Of a stretch of DNA of 64,000 nt, positions 28,429 through 37,549 are shown one piece after another; the first letter of the stretch is position 1; every line of letters starts with the position of its first letter. The stretch is taken from contig PAAX01000033.1 of NCBI GenBank assembly GCA_002698995.1, positions 28,792 to 92,791 of the forward strand, written 5' to 3'. A program made the translations under genes and the position numbers. The notes beneath the pieces are model-generated. The model saw nothing but the letters and a program-made list of their open reading frames with translations, did not search any database and was not told the DNA's origin. This DNA comes from Ignavibacteriota bacterium (GTDB lineage Bacteria > Bacteroidota > Ignavibacteria > Ignavibacteriales > Melioribacteraceae).

Positions 28429-28462
28429 TTCCGGTAATTATTAAAATGAATAATTACCGGAA
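28429..28462. terminator. Strong bidirectional hairpin terminator
   Basis: A perfect 14-bp stem (TTCCGGTAATTATT/AATAATTACCGGAA) with loop AAAATG lies between the convergent unknown gene and the ABC permease gene. An A-rich left side and a CATTTC right side fit weak two-way termination. Confidence 0.85.
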
Positions 28463-28478
28463 TTCATTTCAAAAAAAT

Positions 28479-29747
28479 TTAGCTGCTTAACTTAAGCCAT
28501 TTAACAATTTCACTCAATTTAGGTTTTTTACCTGTTCTTAAAATTCCGATTCTATAGATTTTTCCCGCTAAAGGAAAGATTAAAAATAATGCAGCTAAGT
28601 TAAGAACCAATGCTAAAATCGGCTCCCATAAAGGAGTATCTATTATTGTTATTTTAACCGGCATAATTATTACCGATGCAAACGGAACAAAAGAACCGAT
28701 TTCGCCAATTGGATTTGTCGGATTTCTAATAAATGCTAATGATATAAAAAACGGAATAATGATCAGCATCATTACCGGCCAAAGTCCGCTTTGTGCATCT
28801 TGAGCATTTTCATAAATTGAACCTACTGTTGCAAACAGTCCCACAAATAATAACAACCCAATAAAAAAGTTTACAAGAAGATAGATTATTTGTGTAGCTG
28901 TAATACTTAAGACAAATTCAGGCGGTAAAACAAATATTGTAGTTGATACTAATAAAACAACAGGTGAAAGCCAAATTGCCATCTGTATCAATCCTGTTGT
29001 AGCGGCACCTAAAATCTTACCAGTCATTAATTCTTTAGCACTTATTGACGAAAGAAGCACTTCAACGATTCTGTTCTGTTTTTCTTCAATAACGGACTGC
29101 ATTGTAAGTGATCCCATCATCAAAAGACTTATATATAAAAGGAAAGAAAACGCATATGATAAAACTAAATTTCCAAATCCTTCCTCTTCAATTTCTTCAT
29201 CCAAAGAAACTTTATAACCAGTAAAATCAACTCCCGATCTGGCAAACTTTAATTCCTCATCAGATAATTCTTTTGAAGCAAAATATTCATCGACCAATAT
29301 TTTATTTATATGCTTATTTAGTTTTTCTGTTAAAGAGAAATTCTTTGGGGTTTTTGAATAAAACTCGATTTTCTTATCACTTAAAGCAGTGTTTGGTATA
29401 TAAAAGATACCGTTTAATTTATCATCAAGTATGTCTGCTTTACCTTCACTTTTTATATAATCACTAAATGATTCTTTTGATTGTGTTCTATAAATTATTG
29501 CAAAGTTTTCTTCTTTAACTAAATTGGAATTCTGAAATTCTTCCTCAATTCTCTGAGTCATATTATCGGTTTCTGAAACAATTTCAATAGCAGTTTTATC
29601 GTCTCCTTCAAATGAATATAAAAATGCTTGTATGCCAATCATACCAAACATCAAAACCGGAACTAAAAGTGTAGAAAAAATGAAAGCCTTTGCCATTACT
29701 CTTTCTTTTAGTTCTCTTTTTAACACCGCTGCAATTTTATTGAACAT
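28479..29747 (-). CDS. ABC-2 type transporter permease (NatB-like)
   Basis: The 422-residue membrane protein has one N-terminal segment (AFIFSTLLVPVLMFGMIGIQ), a large extracytoplasmic domain (about 45-190) and five or six C-terminal segments. The ABC-2 pattern SVIEEKQNRIVEVLLSSISA (about 215-235) is present. It is the partner of the ATPase gene just upstream, with which it overlaps by 11 bp. NatB-like permeases export Na+ or other compounds; the cargo here is unknown. Confidence 0.9.
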   Translation of the reverse strand: MFNKIAAVLKRELKERVMAKAFIFSTLLVPVLMFGMIGIQAFLYSFEGDDKTAIEIVSETDNMTQRIEEEFQNSNLVKEENFAIIYRTQSKESFSDYIKSEGKADILDDKLNGIFYIPNTALSDKKIEFYSKTPKNFSLTEKLNKHINKILVDEYFASKELSDEELKFARSGVDFTGYKVSLDEEIEEEGFGNLVLSYAFSFLLYISLLMMGSLTMQSVIEEKQNRIVEVLLSSISAKELMTGKILGAATTGLIQMAIWLSPVVLLVSTTIFVLPPEFVLSITATQIIYLLVNFFIGLLLFVGLFATVGSIYENAQDAQSGLWPVMMLIIIPFFISLAFIRNPTNPIGEIGSFVPFASVIIMPVKITIIDTPLWEPILALVLNLAALFLIFPLAGKIYRIGILRTGKKPKLSEIVKWLKLSS

Positions 29748-30675
29748 TAGGCACCTCCGCAGTTAAAACTTCTCCTTCCAATTTTCCGGCTAACTGAACA
29801 AAAATTTCATGAAGAGAAATATCGTTTGCATTAAACTGTTTAACAGTGACATTTTTTTCAACTAATGCTTTCAATAAATCCTGTGAATAAGAAGCATCTT
29901 TTAATTGAATTTGAGTATTGTTGCCAAAATCATTTATGCTTTCAATAAAAGGTAATGAGTTAAGGAAAGATATATCCCCTTCATAATTAAGACTAACATT
30001 TTTCTGTGCAAATTTTTTCTTTGCTTGAGAAAGTGAACCGTCTAAAATTATTTTTCCTTTGTCAATCATTGCAATATGATCACACATTTTTTCTGCAAAA
30101 TCCATCAAGTGAGTTGAAAAGATTATTACTTTTCCCTCTTTCTTTTTTTCTAAAATAATTTCTTTTAGTAGATTGGTATTTATAGGATCAAGTCCGGAAA
30201 ATGGTTCATCCAAAATTATAAATTCAGGATCATGTAATATTGTAGCAATAAATTGTATTTTCTGCTGATTTCCTTTTGATAAATCTTCAACTTTACTGAG
30301 CATTCTATCTTTCAGATCAAATTGTTCTAAATATTTTTTTGCTTTCTTCTCAATATCTCTTCCGCTTTTTCCTTTTAACTCAGCAAAGAACATTAAGGTA
30401 TCGAGAACTTTCATCTTTTTATAAAGTCCTCTTTCTTCAGGAAGATAACCGACTTTATTTTTAAAGGAACCGTCAACTTTATCCCCTCTTAAAATTACTT
30501 CTCCATTATCCGGAGTGTAAATATTCATCATCATTCTGATGGTTGTAGTTTTACCGGCTCCGTTTCTTCCAATCAATCCGAATATTGAACCTTCGGGCAC
30601 ATCAAAAGAAACGTCATCAACCGCTTTAACTTTATCAAAATATTTAACTAAGTTCTTTACTTCTAAAGCATTCAT
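29737..30675 (-). CDS. ABC transporter ATP-binding protein (NatA-like)
   Basis: The 312-residue ATPase has Walker A (GRNGAGKTTTIRMMM, about 36-50), the Q-loop (GYLPEERGLYKKM), ABC signature (LSKGNQQKIQFIAT), Walker B (FIILDEPFSGLDP) and the H-loop (FSTHLMDFAEKM). The signature reads LSKGN in place of LSGGQ, a variant common in NatA-type exporters. A C-terminal domain of about 90 residues follows. It is co-transcribed with the permease and lies 148 bp downstream of queD. Confidence 0.94.
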   Translation of the reverse strand: MNALEVKNLVKYFDKVKAVDDVSFDVPEGSIFGLIGRNGAGKTTTIRMMMNIYTPDNGEVILRGDKVDGSFKNKVGYLPEERGLYKKMKVLDTLMFFAELKGKSGRDIEKKAKKYLEQFDLKDRMLSKVEDLSKGNQQKIQFIATILHDPEFIILDEPFSGLDPINTNLLKEIILEKKKEGKVIIFSTHLMDFAEKMCDHIAMIDKGKIILDGSLSQAKKKFAQKNVSLNYEGDISFLNSLPFIESINDFGNNTQIQLKDASYSQDLLKALVEKNVTVKQFNANDISLHEIFVQLAGKLEGEVLTAEVPNVQ

Positions 30676-30823
30676 AGATACCTTTAGATTTTATGAATAA
30701 AAATTTTCAAATAAATTTTGACGAATCGAATTGGAAAAAGTAGCAAATCTTTTATAGAAGTAAAAGAAATTGTATAAAATGTTGAAAGAATTTTTCGGCA
30801 AATACTATTAATTACCAAATTCA

Positions 30824-31240
30824 TTATTTGAGTGAAAGTTCATCTTCTGCGTATGTATTTTCGGTTTCAAACACTTTTACTTTTATTTTGTATATGTTCT
30901 TTGGCAGATCAGCATTTTTAATTTTATCTAAAAAGTAAGTACAGATATTTTCTGCGGTCGTATGATAATCAACAATTATTTTTTTGGATTCTAAATTTTC
31001 GAGAGCGTCTATTAATTTTTTATCTTCTTTATAAACCAAAAAAGAATGATCTAAATTATCCACAATTGGAGAGATAATTTCTTTAACATCATAATAGTCC
31101 ATAACCATTCCTGTCGAATCTAAATCTCCTTCAAACTCAACAAGAAGTTTATACGAATGACCGTGTAAATTTCTGCATTTACCATTGTGAAAAGGCAAAC
31201 GATGCCCCATTTCCCATCTAAATTCTTTAGCAATTTTCAT
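30824..31240 (-). CDS. queD: 6-carboxy-5,6,7,8-tetrahydropterin synthase
   Basis: The 138-residue protein is a QueD/PTPS-fold enzyme that converts 7,8-dihydroneopterin triphosphate to 6-carboxytetrahydropterin, the second step to queuosine. The zinc and catalytic motif CRNLHGHSYKLLVEFEG is at about 22-38, and DNLDHSFLVYKED and TAENICTYFLDKI carry the conserved His and Glu. It overlaps queE by one base (stop/start TAATG type), so the two are coupled. Confidence 0.93.
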   Translation of the reverse strand: MKIAKEFRWEMGHRLPFHNGKCRNLHGHSYKLLVEFEGDLDSTGMVMDYYDVKEIISPIVDNLDHSFLVYKEDKKLIDALENLESKKIIVDYHTTAENICTYFLDKIKNADLPKNIYKIKVKVFETENTYAEDELSLK

Positions 31241-31881
31241 TAAACACCTTTTTTATCCGGCTCCCAAATAAATTTGTGCATCTGAAGCTGAAATCTTACG
31301 AAATTTAAATTGTCTTCAATAATCCAGTTTACTAATTGCACAGGTTCTAACTTACCAAATACTACTGAAAATAATATTTCACATTTATTTGAGAGTTCAT
31401 ATTTGTTAATTATTTCTTTTGTCCATTCGTAATCTTCTCGTGTTCCGATTACAAATTTTACTTCATCAACAGGCTTTAGATGATCAATATTTTCATAAAG
31501 ATTCTTTTTCATCATTTTACTGCTTGGACATTTTAAATCAAGAATAATTCTTACTCTTTTATCAATATCTTTTATCGGAAGACTTCCACCGGTTTCTAAT
31601 AAAACTTCGTAACCTTCTTCAGCTAATCTTTTCATTAACTCCAAAGATTCTTTTTGAACTAAAGGTTCACCACCGGTAACTTCAACCAAATTGCAGTTAT
31701 ATTTTTTAATTTCATCTAAAACAGAATCTATTGATTTATCGTATCCTTCGTAAAAAGCATATTCAGTATCGCAGTATGAGCAGCGAAGATTGCAGAATGT
31801 TAGTCTAATAAATACACATGGTCTTCCGGCAAATGTACTTTCTCCCTGCACTGAATAATATATTTCGTTTATTTTGAGCAT
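31240..31881 (-). CDS. queE: 7-carboxy-7-deazaguanine synthase (radical SAM)
   Basis: The 213-residue radical SAM enzyme makes 7-carboxy-7-deazaguanine in queuosine synthesis. The cluster motif CNLRCSYC (CX3CX2C, about 30-37) follows CVFIRLTF, and EVTGGEPLVQKES is the SAM-binding GGE box. Length and motifs fit the short QueE forms. It is first in an operon with queD; queC and queF are not in the window. I looked for a preQ1 riboswitch upstream and saw none. Confidence 0.93.
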   Translation of the reverse strand: MLKINEIYYSVQGESTFAGRPCVFIRLTFCNLRCSYCDTEYAFYEGYDKSIDSVLDEIKKYNCNLVEVTGGEPLVQKESLELMKRLAEEGYEVLLETGGSLPIKDIDKRVRIILDLKCPSSKMMKKNLYENIDHLKPVDEVKFVIGTREDYEWTKEIINKYELSNKCEILFSVVFGKLEPVQLVNWIIEDNLNFVRFQLQMHKFIWEPDKKGV

Positions 31882-32067
31882 TTATAACTTTCAAAAAAAA
31901 TTAAGATGTAAAAATAGCATTAATCCATAAAAGAAACAGATAATAGGTTTCTTTAAAACTATGTTTTTTCGATTTATTTTGAAAGAATAACGAGATCAGC
32001 AATAAGTAAGGAGAATTTGAACGCCTAACAAATAAATAAACCGGCAATTATTCATTAAAAAACTTAG

Positions 32068-32099
32068 TTTGACTAGATTAAATATTAGTTTTATATTTG
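32068..32099 (+). promoter_or_regulatory. Promoter of rpsT
   Basis: TTTGACT at 32068-32074 and TATATTTG at 32092-32099 lie 35 bp before the rpsT ATG. They match both the sigma-70 form (TTGACT, 17 bp, TATATT) and the Bacteroidetes form (TTTG, 20 bp, TAnnTTTG). Confidence 0.7.
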
Positions 32100-32133
32100 T
32101 ATTCTGTAAAAAAATAAATAAGTAGGGAAAAAG

Positions 32134-32397
32134 ATGGCTCATCATAAGTCAGCAAAGAAAAGAATTAGAACAAACGAAAGAAAAAGAAAAGTAAATCAGT
32201 TAATTTTATCAAAAGTAAAAACTCTGGTTAAAAAAGTTTATTCAGCAGAAAACAAAGAACAAGCAGAAGTTTTAATGAAAGAAGCTGTTTCTGCAATAGA
32301 TAAATCAGTATCAAAAGGTAAAATTCACAGAAATACTGCTGCTAGAAAAAAATCAGCTATTACAAGATTTGTGAATGAATTTGCTGCTGGAAAATAA
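32134..32397 (+). CDS. rpsT: 30S ribosomal protein S20
   Basis: The 87-residue basic protein is the full S20. MAHHKSAKKRIRTNERKRK and the C-terminal KGKIHRNTAARKKSAITRF are the family signatures. It binds 16S rRNA early in 30S assembly. AGGG precedes the ATG at about 6 bases and a good promoter lies 35 bp upstream. It is monocistronic and ends in a hairpin terminator. The 252-bp gap to queE contains only the promoter as far as can be seen. Confidence 0.97.
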   Translation: MAHHKSAKKRIRTNERKRKVNQLILSKVKTLVKKVYSAENKEQAEVLMKEAVSAIDKSVSKGKIHRNTAARKKSAITRFVNEFAAGK

Positions 32398-32423
32398 TCT
32401 TAGATAAATAAGTTTATTAAGTT

Positions 32424-32450
32424 AAAGCCCAACTTTTAAAGCTGGGCTTT
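32424..32450. terminator. Bidirectional hairpin terminator
   Basis: An 8-bp perfect outer stem (AAAGCCCA/TGGGCTTT) is followed by AGTTTTTATTTT. It ends rpsT and, read from the other side, the GlmU-like gene. Confidence 0.85.
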
Positions 32451-32455
32451 AGTTT

Positions 32456-33952
32456 TTATTTTAGTTCTTCAATAGCATCAATTCCTTCCGGCATCGGAAG
32501 ATAAAATTTGATTTTTTGAATTTTCCCGTCTTTCTTGATCAGTTTATCAACTTTCTTTTGGATAATTACACTATGCTCAATAAAAATATCATCATCTATT
32601 ATTGAACCGAAAATATAACTTGTTCCTTTTATTATAACATTCTTACCAATTCTTAAAGGGTACTCATCGCTTCCGGTCATGTTAACACTCGATTCTATTC
32701 TTGCTCCTTCACCAATTATTATGTTTCCTTTTATAATATCTCCCCACAAAATTTCCACATTGTCATTAATTATAAAAGATTGATTAGGGTAACAGGACAA
32801 ATGAGCATTTTCCCAAATTTTAATATTTGTTCCAAATGAAACATTTCCGTCAATAAAAACATTTTTCTTCAACTCAATATTGTAATTCAGGTTTACACCC
32901 TTTCCTATATAAACTCCTTTTCCAATTTTAAGATCAAGCGGAGTTCCGGCTTTATCAGCTTCTATAATATTTTCGATTACATCTTCGGCAATGTAAAAAT
33001 CTTCCGGATCATCAATTTCAACAATATCTTTCAGCTTTTCATACTGCAATTTTCTATAAATTGCTTCCATCTGTTTAAGTACGGATTTATTATTAAATCC
33101 CATTATTACGTATTGTTTTTGGGGACTAACAGCACCAACAGAATATTTAGCTTTATTGAATAAACCTATTAAATCAGTTATGTAAATTTCTTTTTGAGCA
33201 TTATTGCTCTCTATTTTATGTATTAATTCCAATAACGGCTTTGATTTAAAGGAATAAACCCCTGAGTTAAATTCATTGTTTTCAATCAATTCATTTTTAG
33301 AATAACCGTAGACTCTATCGTTAAAAGTAATCTGATATTGTTTTTTTTCATCTAATGAATGAATGTCTTTGTTCTCTTTAATCTCAACAACTTTTCCTTC
33401 ATCTTCATTTGCAGAATTTCCGTTTATATCTTTACCCTTAACTCTAATTATTCTGCCGTAACTATTTTCAATCGGATCCCCTTCATACAATCCGGTTAAA
33501 ACCATCATATCCATTTTTGATTTATCAAAACTATCCTTAAAATCGGAGACAGATTCGGCATCAATCAAACCCATATCACCCGGGAATACATAAACAGTTC
33601 CATCATATTTTGTCATATCAAATTTCTCTAATGCAACTTGAACTGCGTGTCCGGTTCCATTTTGTTCAGCCTGATGAGCAAATAATGTAGCTTCTCTTTT
33701 ACCAATAACTTTAATAACATCTTCAGCTTTTATTCCAACTACAATAATCAGATTTGTGCTATCCAATCCTTTTTTGCAAGCATCATAAACACGCTCAACG
33801 GTTGGTACTCCCCAAATTTTGTGAAGCATTTTTGATGTATTAGATTTTATTCTTTTTCCATGTCCGGCAGCAAGAATAATTGCAGTATTCTTTTTTGAGT
33901 AATCAAATTCTGAAGAATATTCTACAATAAGATTATCAATTTTTTCATTCAT
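32456..33952 (-). CDS. GlmU-like nucleotidyltransferase with left-handed beta-helix
   Basis: The 498-residue protein starts at ATG 33952, behind GAGGG. The N-terminal nucleotidyltransferase domain has AIILAAGHGKRIKSNTSKML (about 28-47) and FPGDMGLIDAES; the C-terminal part (about 350-470) is a hexapeptide-repeat helix (IGKGVYIGKGVNL, IIIGEGARIESSV). It resembles GlmU, which makes UDP-GlcNAc, but the acetyltransferase helix looks shorter and irregular and the catalytic His segment is not evident. It could be a uridylyltransferase of another sugar-phosphate pathway, so I leave out the symbol. Confidence 0.8.
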   Translation of the reverse strand: MNEKIDNLIVEYSSEFDYSKKNTAIILAAGHGKRIKSNTSKMLHKIWGVPTVERVYDACKKGLDSTNLIIVVGIKAEDVIKVIGKREATLFAHQAEQNGTGHAVQVALEKFDMTKYDGTVYVFPGDMGLIDAESVSDFKDSFDKSKMDMMVLTGLYEGDPIENSYGRIIRVKGKDINGNSANEDEGKVVEIKENKDIHSLDEKKQYQITFNDRVYGYSKNELIENNEFNSGVYSFKSKPLLELIHKIESNNAQKEIYITDLIGLFNKAKYSVGAVSPQKQYVIMGFNNKSVLKQMEAIYRKLQYEKLKDIVEIDDPEDFYIAEDVIENIIEADKAGTPLDLKIGKGVYIGKGVNLNYNIELKKNVFIDGNVSFGTNIKIWENAHLSCYPNQSFIINDNVEILWGDIIKGNIIIGEGARIESSVNMTGSDEYPLRIGKNVIIKGTSYIFGSIIDDDIFIEHSVIIQKKVDKLIKKDGKIQKIKFYLPMPEGIDAIEELK

Positions 33953-34111
33953 TATATATACCCTCAACTATTAGAAAATACAATTACTTAAATTAAGGAT
34001 TATTTATTAAAGTGACTTATAATTGTTTGATCTTCCTTTTTGTTTAGAAAATTGAGCCGGAAAAACTTAAGTTTAGAGCGACTTTTACGATAATTTATTA
34101 GGGAAATAAAG

Positions 34112-34573
34112 ATGCGTTCAAAAATTTGTTTTTTATTTATTGTTGTATTGCTTTTTCACACTAGTTCATTTGCCCAAAGCGAAAATTTTGGATTAGGAGC
34201 AATAATTGGAAAGCCGACCGGAATAAGCGGTAAATACTGGCTTAATAATGAAAATGCAATTGATGCAGCATTAGGATATTCTTTTGAAAACAATTCTTCA
34301 ATTAATATTCATGCTGATTATCTCTGGCATATTTATAATGTTTTTGATACTCAAATTACTCTACCGCTTTATTATGGTGTTGGCGGAAAATTTAATGCTA
34401 AGGATGGTAATAAAAGTTCGCTTGGAGTAAGAGGAGTTATTGGTTTAGTATGGTGGCCTGAGAGAGTACCATTAGATGTTTTTTTTGAACTCGCTCCGGT
34501 TTTTAATTTAATACCGGAAACGGAATTAGATATTGATGCAGCAATTGGAGTTAGATATTTTTTTAATCGTTAA
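34112..34573 (+). CDS. Small outer-membrane beta-barrel-like protein
   Basis: The 153-residue protein has a signal peptide (about 1-21, ending SFAQ) and alternating amphipathic strands (LGAIIGKPTGISGKYW, SINIHADYLWHIYNV, LPLYYGVGGKFNAKD) ending in an aromatic strand (IGVRYFFNR) as barrel proteins do. A specific family is not clear. Its TAA stop overlaps the ATG of the kinase gene by one base, so the two are translationally coupled. An outer-membrane role beside a sensor kinase is inference. Confidence 0.75.
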   Translation: MRSKICFLFIVVLLFHTSSFAQSENFGLGAIIGKPTGISGKYWLNNENAIDAALGYSFENNSSINIHADYLWHIYNVFDTQITLPLYYGVGGKFNAKDGNKSSLGVRGVIGLVWWPERVPLDVFFELAPVFNLIPETELDIDAAIGVRYFFNR

Positions 34574-35727
34574 TGGAAAACGGACTAATTACATATTGGG
34601 ATTTACCGGAAAGAAAGCCTATCGGCGATGTATTAATTTCGCGTGAAATTGTTAAATCAAACTATCTGGTAAATCAAATATTAGAAGGATTTCCTGAAGC
34701 AGTTTTATTGCTTAATCAAGAAAGACAAATTGTTGTTTGTAATTTTGCTGCATTAAATATGTTTAATGTCCTTTCAGAAGAAGAAGTAATTGGTAAAAGA
34801 ATTGGAGAGGCATTTAACTGCATTTATAGTAATGACCAAGATGGTGGATGCGGAACTTCAAAATTTTGTAAAGAATGCGGAGCCGGAAAAGCCTTAAAAA
34901 GAACTAGAGAAGAATCTATTTCTGTTGAAGAAGAATGCCGAATAATTGCCGAAAGATCTGGCGGACACCAATTTTATAATGTTGCCGTTAAAACTAAACC
35001 TCTTATTATCGATGAAAAAGATTTCACATTAGTTTCAATCGTAGATATTTCCGCTAAAAAAAGAAGAAATGAATTAGAAAGAATTTTCTTCCATGATATT
35101 CTTAATACAGGAAGCGCTATTAATGGTTTGGCTGAACTTCTTACCGACGAAGAGGATGAAACGGTTAAAACTGAGTTAATAGATTCTATAATTGGTTCAT
35201 CCAGACAATTAATAAATGAAATACTTCATCAAAGAGAATTAAGCAATGCACAGGATGGAAATCTTGAAGTAACTCTATCTGAAACTTCCGTTAATACAGT
35301 TCTTAAAGTAGCTTTTGAGCTTTATGAAAAACACAAATTAGCAGAAGATAAAAACTTAACTGTTGATTATTTAGTCGATGACGTGAGATTTATTACAGAT
35401 CAAACATTGCTGGTCAGATCAATAGGCAACCTTATAAAAAATGCTTTAGAAGCATCAAGAAATAATGAGCTTGTAAAGATATATTCAAATGCTGATGAAT
35501 TGCATATTACTTTTTATGTTTATAATGAAGGAATTATTCCAGATCAAGTTAAATTGAATATCTTTCAAAGGTCCTTCAGTACAAAATCTTCAAAGGGAAG
35601 AGGAATTGGCACATACAGCGTAAAACTTCTTGCTGAAGATTATCTTAAAGGAGAAGTTGGATTTGTTTCCGATGATATTAACAAAACCATATTCCACATT
35701 AAAATTAGCAAAGTAACAGCCAATTAA
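34573..35727 (+). CDS. PAS-domain sensor histidine kinase, soluble
   Basis: The 384-residue protein has a PAS domain (about 35-165) with a Cys cluster (CGTSKFCKECG) in its middle, an H-box (FFHDILNTGSAINGL, His at about 178) and a HATPase domain with N-box RSIGNLIKNALEASRN and G-box GRGIGTYSVKLLAEDYL. There is no membrane segment, so it senses a cytoplasmic signal. No response regulator lies nearby, making it an orphan kinase. The Cys cluster could bind metal or an Fe-S cluster; that is inference. The gene ends 1 bp from convergent ispH. Confidence 0.9.
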   Translation: MENGLITYWDLPERKPIGDVLISREIVKSNYLVNQILEGFPEAVLLLNQERQIVVCNFAALNMFNVLSEEEVIGKRIGEAFNCIYSNDQDGGCGTSKFCKECGAGKALKRTREESISVEEECRIIAERSGGHQFYNVAVKTKPLIIDEKDFTLVSIVDISAKKRRNELERIFFHDILNTGSAINGLAELLTDEEDETVKTELIDSIIGSSRQLINEILHQRELSNAQDGNLEVTLSETSVNTVLKVAFELYEKHKLAEDKNLTVDYLVDDVRFITDQTLLVRSIGNLIKNALEASRNNELVKIYSNADELHITFYVYNEGIIPDQVKLNIFQRSFSTKSSKGRGIGTYSVKLLAEDYLKGEVGFVSDDINKTIFHIKISKVTAN

Positions 35728-35728
35728 A

Positions 35729-36946
35729 TCAATACTCTTCCAATACTTTATCAACTTCTTTTTTATTTGGGAAAAAGTTGAGAATCTTATTTATTACTTT
35801 GTCAACAACTGCATCCGGACACGAAGCTCCGCTTGTAACAGCAATTCTTACAACTTCTTTTTCATTAATAAAATTGGCTGTAGTTTTTTCCTTTTTATCA
35901 TGAATATCAAAGTGTGAAATAGAATTACTGCCGGATATTTTTTCTTCATCTGAAATAAAAAAAGTATCAAATTTTCTTTCAAGTATTTCAACTAAATGGG
36001 TAGTATTTGAACTATTATATCCACCTACAACAATCGCAAAATCTGAATCAGTATCAAGAAGGCTTAATGTGGCAGATTGATTATCATTGGTTGCATAACA
36101 TAAAGTATCCCTCGTATCGGCAAAATGATTTTTTATATTTTCTTCACCATATTTTTCTATCATAGTTTTTTTCATCAAATCAGCAATCTCTTGAGTTTCA
36201 GTCGCAAGCATTGTTGTTTGATTAACAACTCCAACTTTCATAAGATGTTTGCTTACATCAAAACCTTTGGAAAATTTTCCTTTGAATACTTCATAAAACT
36301 CTTCTGATGGAAGTTCACTTTTTATAAATTTTGCTAAAATTTCAGCCTCTTTTAAATCAAGAATAATAACAGAATTGGCATTTTGAACCGAATGAGAAAA
36401 AGTAGCTCTAGTTTCTTCGTGTTTAGCTTTACCATGAATAATTATTGTGTAATCCTTTTCACCCAATACTGAAGCACGATTCCAGACTTTTTCTACAAAC
36501 GGGCATGTTGTGTTATACTTCTTTGTATCAATTCCTTTTGTACTAAGAAAATTTTCTATTTCTATTGTTGTGCCGAAAGCCGGAACAATTACAATATCTT
36601 CGGAAGTTATTTCTTCCCAAGGAATTAATTGATTGCCATAAGTATCAAGTATAAACTTAATTCCTCTATCAATTAGATCTTTATTTACAGCCGGATTATG
36701 AATCATCTCGCTTAACAGATAAATTCTTTTATCTGGATTTTCATTTAAGGTTTTATATGCAATCTCAATTGCATTTTCAACGCCATAACAAAAACCAAAA
36801 TGTCTTGCGATATAAAACTTTACCGAACCAAAATCCAATTCAGTTGGAGAAAAATCTTTTTTCCTTGGATCATCATTTTTTCTTTTTTCTTTGATCCTAT
36901 TTATAATTGAACTTTTGTATATCTCTGGAATATCAAACTTTTTCAT
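35729..36946 (-). CDS. ispH: 4-hydroxy-3-methylbut-2-enyl diphosphate reductase
   Basis: The 405-residue enzyme is the last step of the MEP isoprenoid pathway. Three cluster-binding Cys motifs are visible: HFGFCYGVENAIEIA, NTTCPFVEKVWNRA and TSGASCPDAVVDKV. The length and N-terminal extension match the long plant/cyanobacterial form and not the ~316-residue E. coli form. AAGGA precedes the ATG. It lies 12 bp after the AHSA1-type gene, with which it may be co-transcribed. Confidence 0.94.
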   Translation of the reverse strand: MKKFDIPEIYKSSIINRIKEKRKNDDPRKKDFSPTELDFGSVKFYIARHFGFCYGVENAIEIAYKTLNENPDKRIYLLSEMIHNPAVNKDLIDRGIKFILDTYGNQLIPWEEITSEDIVIVPAFGTTIEIENFLSTKGIDTKKYNTTCPFVEKVWNRASVLGEKDYTIIIHGKAKHEETRATFSHSVQNANSVIILDLKEAEILAKFIKSELPSEEFYEVFKGKFSKGFDVSKHLMKVGVVNQTTMLATETQEIADLMKKTMIEKYGEENIKNHFADTRDTLCYATNDNQSATLSLLDTDSDFAIVVGGYNSSNTTHLVEILERKFDTFFISDEEKISGSNSISHFDIHDKKEKTTANFINEKEVVRIAVTSGASCPDAVVDKVINKILNFFPNKKEVDKVLEEY

Positions 36947-36958
36947 AAAATCCTTTTT

Positions 36959-37537
36959 TTAATCTTCTAAAGCTTCAACTACATAACTAGAATAATCGGG
37001 TAAATTGTTCCAATCAATTGCTCCCTTTTCAAATTTGTATTTTAATCTTGCTAAAACTACATCTCCCCATGCCTTTTTAAAGTAATTATAACCTTTAATC
37101 CAGTCTTCACTGCTTCCCCATCCTGATTGAATAAAAAGGAATTCGGTTTTATTTTCATCAATTTTATTCATTCTTATTAACACTACTGTTCTTTGATTAT
37201 TTCTCAAATCCATTAATGATGGAGGGAAATCCCATGTAAACGAGAACATTTTATTTTCTTCATAGGATAGAACTACATTATTTTCAGAACCTCTTTGTCC
37301 AGCAGGTGCATCCGGGAAAAAGTAAATGTGAAAATTTCCGAAATTCTTTAATTCAACGCTTCCATCCGGAGCAAAAAATGATTTTATTCCTTCTAATGTT
37401 GTCCAAGATTTATAAACTTCTTCTACAGGGGCGTCAATTGTAAATTTGAAAATTAATCGTTTGTCATCTTGGGCTTTCATATTTATGTTAATAGAAACAA
37501 ATAAAATGATTCCTAAAATAATTAATGATTGTTTCAT
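36959..37537 (-). CDS. Exported SRPBCC (AHSA1-type) domain protein
   Basis: The protein has 192 residues from ATG 37537 (an ATG three codons upstream at 37546 is also possible). A signal peptide (LIILGIILFVSININMKAQ) precedes an AHSA1 fold: FKFTIDAPVEEVYKSWTTLE, then YEENKMFSFTWDFPPS and WIKGYNYFKKAWGDVVLARL. Most family members are cytosolic ligand binders or chaperone activators, so the secretion signal is uncommon. The function is unknown. The start faces the divergent pbpC gene with only 12 bp between them. Confidence 0.83.
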   Translation of the reverse strand: MKQSLIILGIILFVSININMKAQDDKRLIFKFTIDAPVEEVYKSWTTLEGIKSFFAPDGSVELKNFGNFHIYFFPDAPAGQRGSENNVVLSYEENKMFSFTWDFPPSLMDLRNNQRTVVLIRMNKIDENKTEFLFIQSGWGSSEDWIKGYNYFKKAWGDVVLARLKYKFEKGAIDWNNLPDYSSYVVEALED

Positions 37538-37549
37538 ATTTTCCATTCC

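Noticed and set aside
31882..32133. preQ1 riboswitch before queE
   Set aside because: No short pseudoknot aptamer with the conserved C-rich loop and A-rich tail is visible upstream of the start.
37529..37549. TTG start for pbpC
   Set aside because: It adds seven residues with no ribosome-binding site and overlaps the divergent gene; the ATG at 37550 gives a normal anchor.
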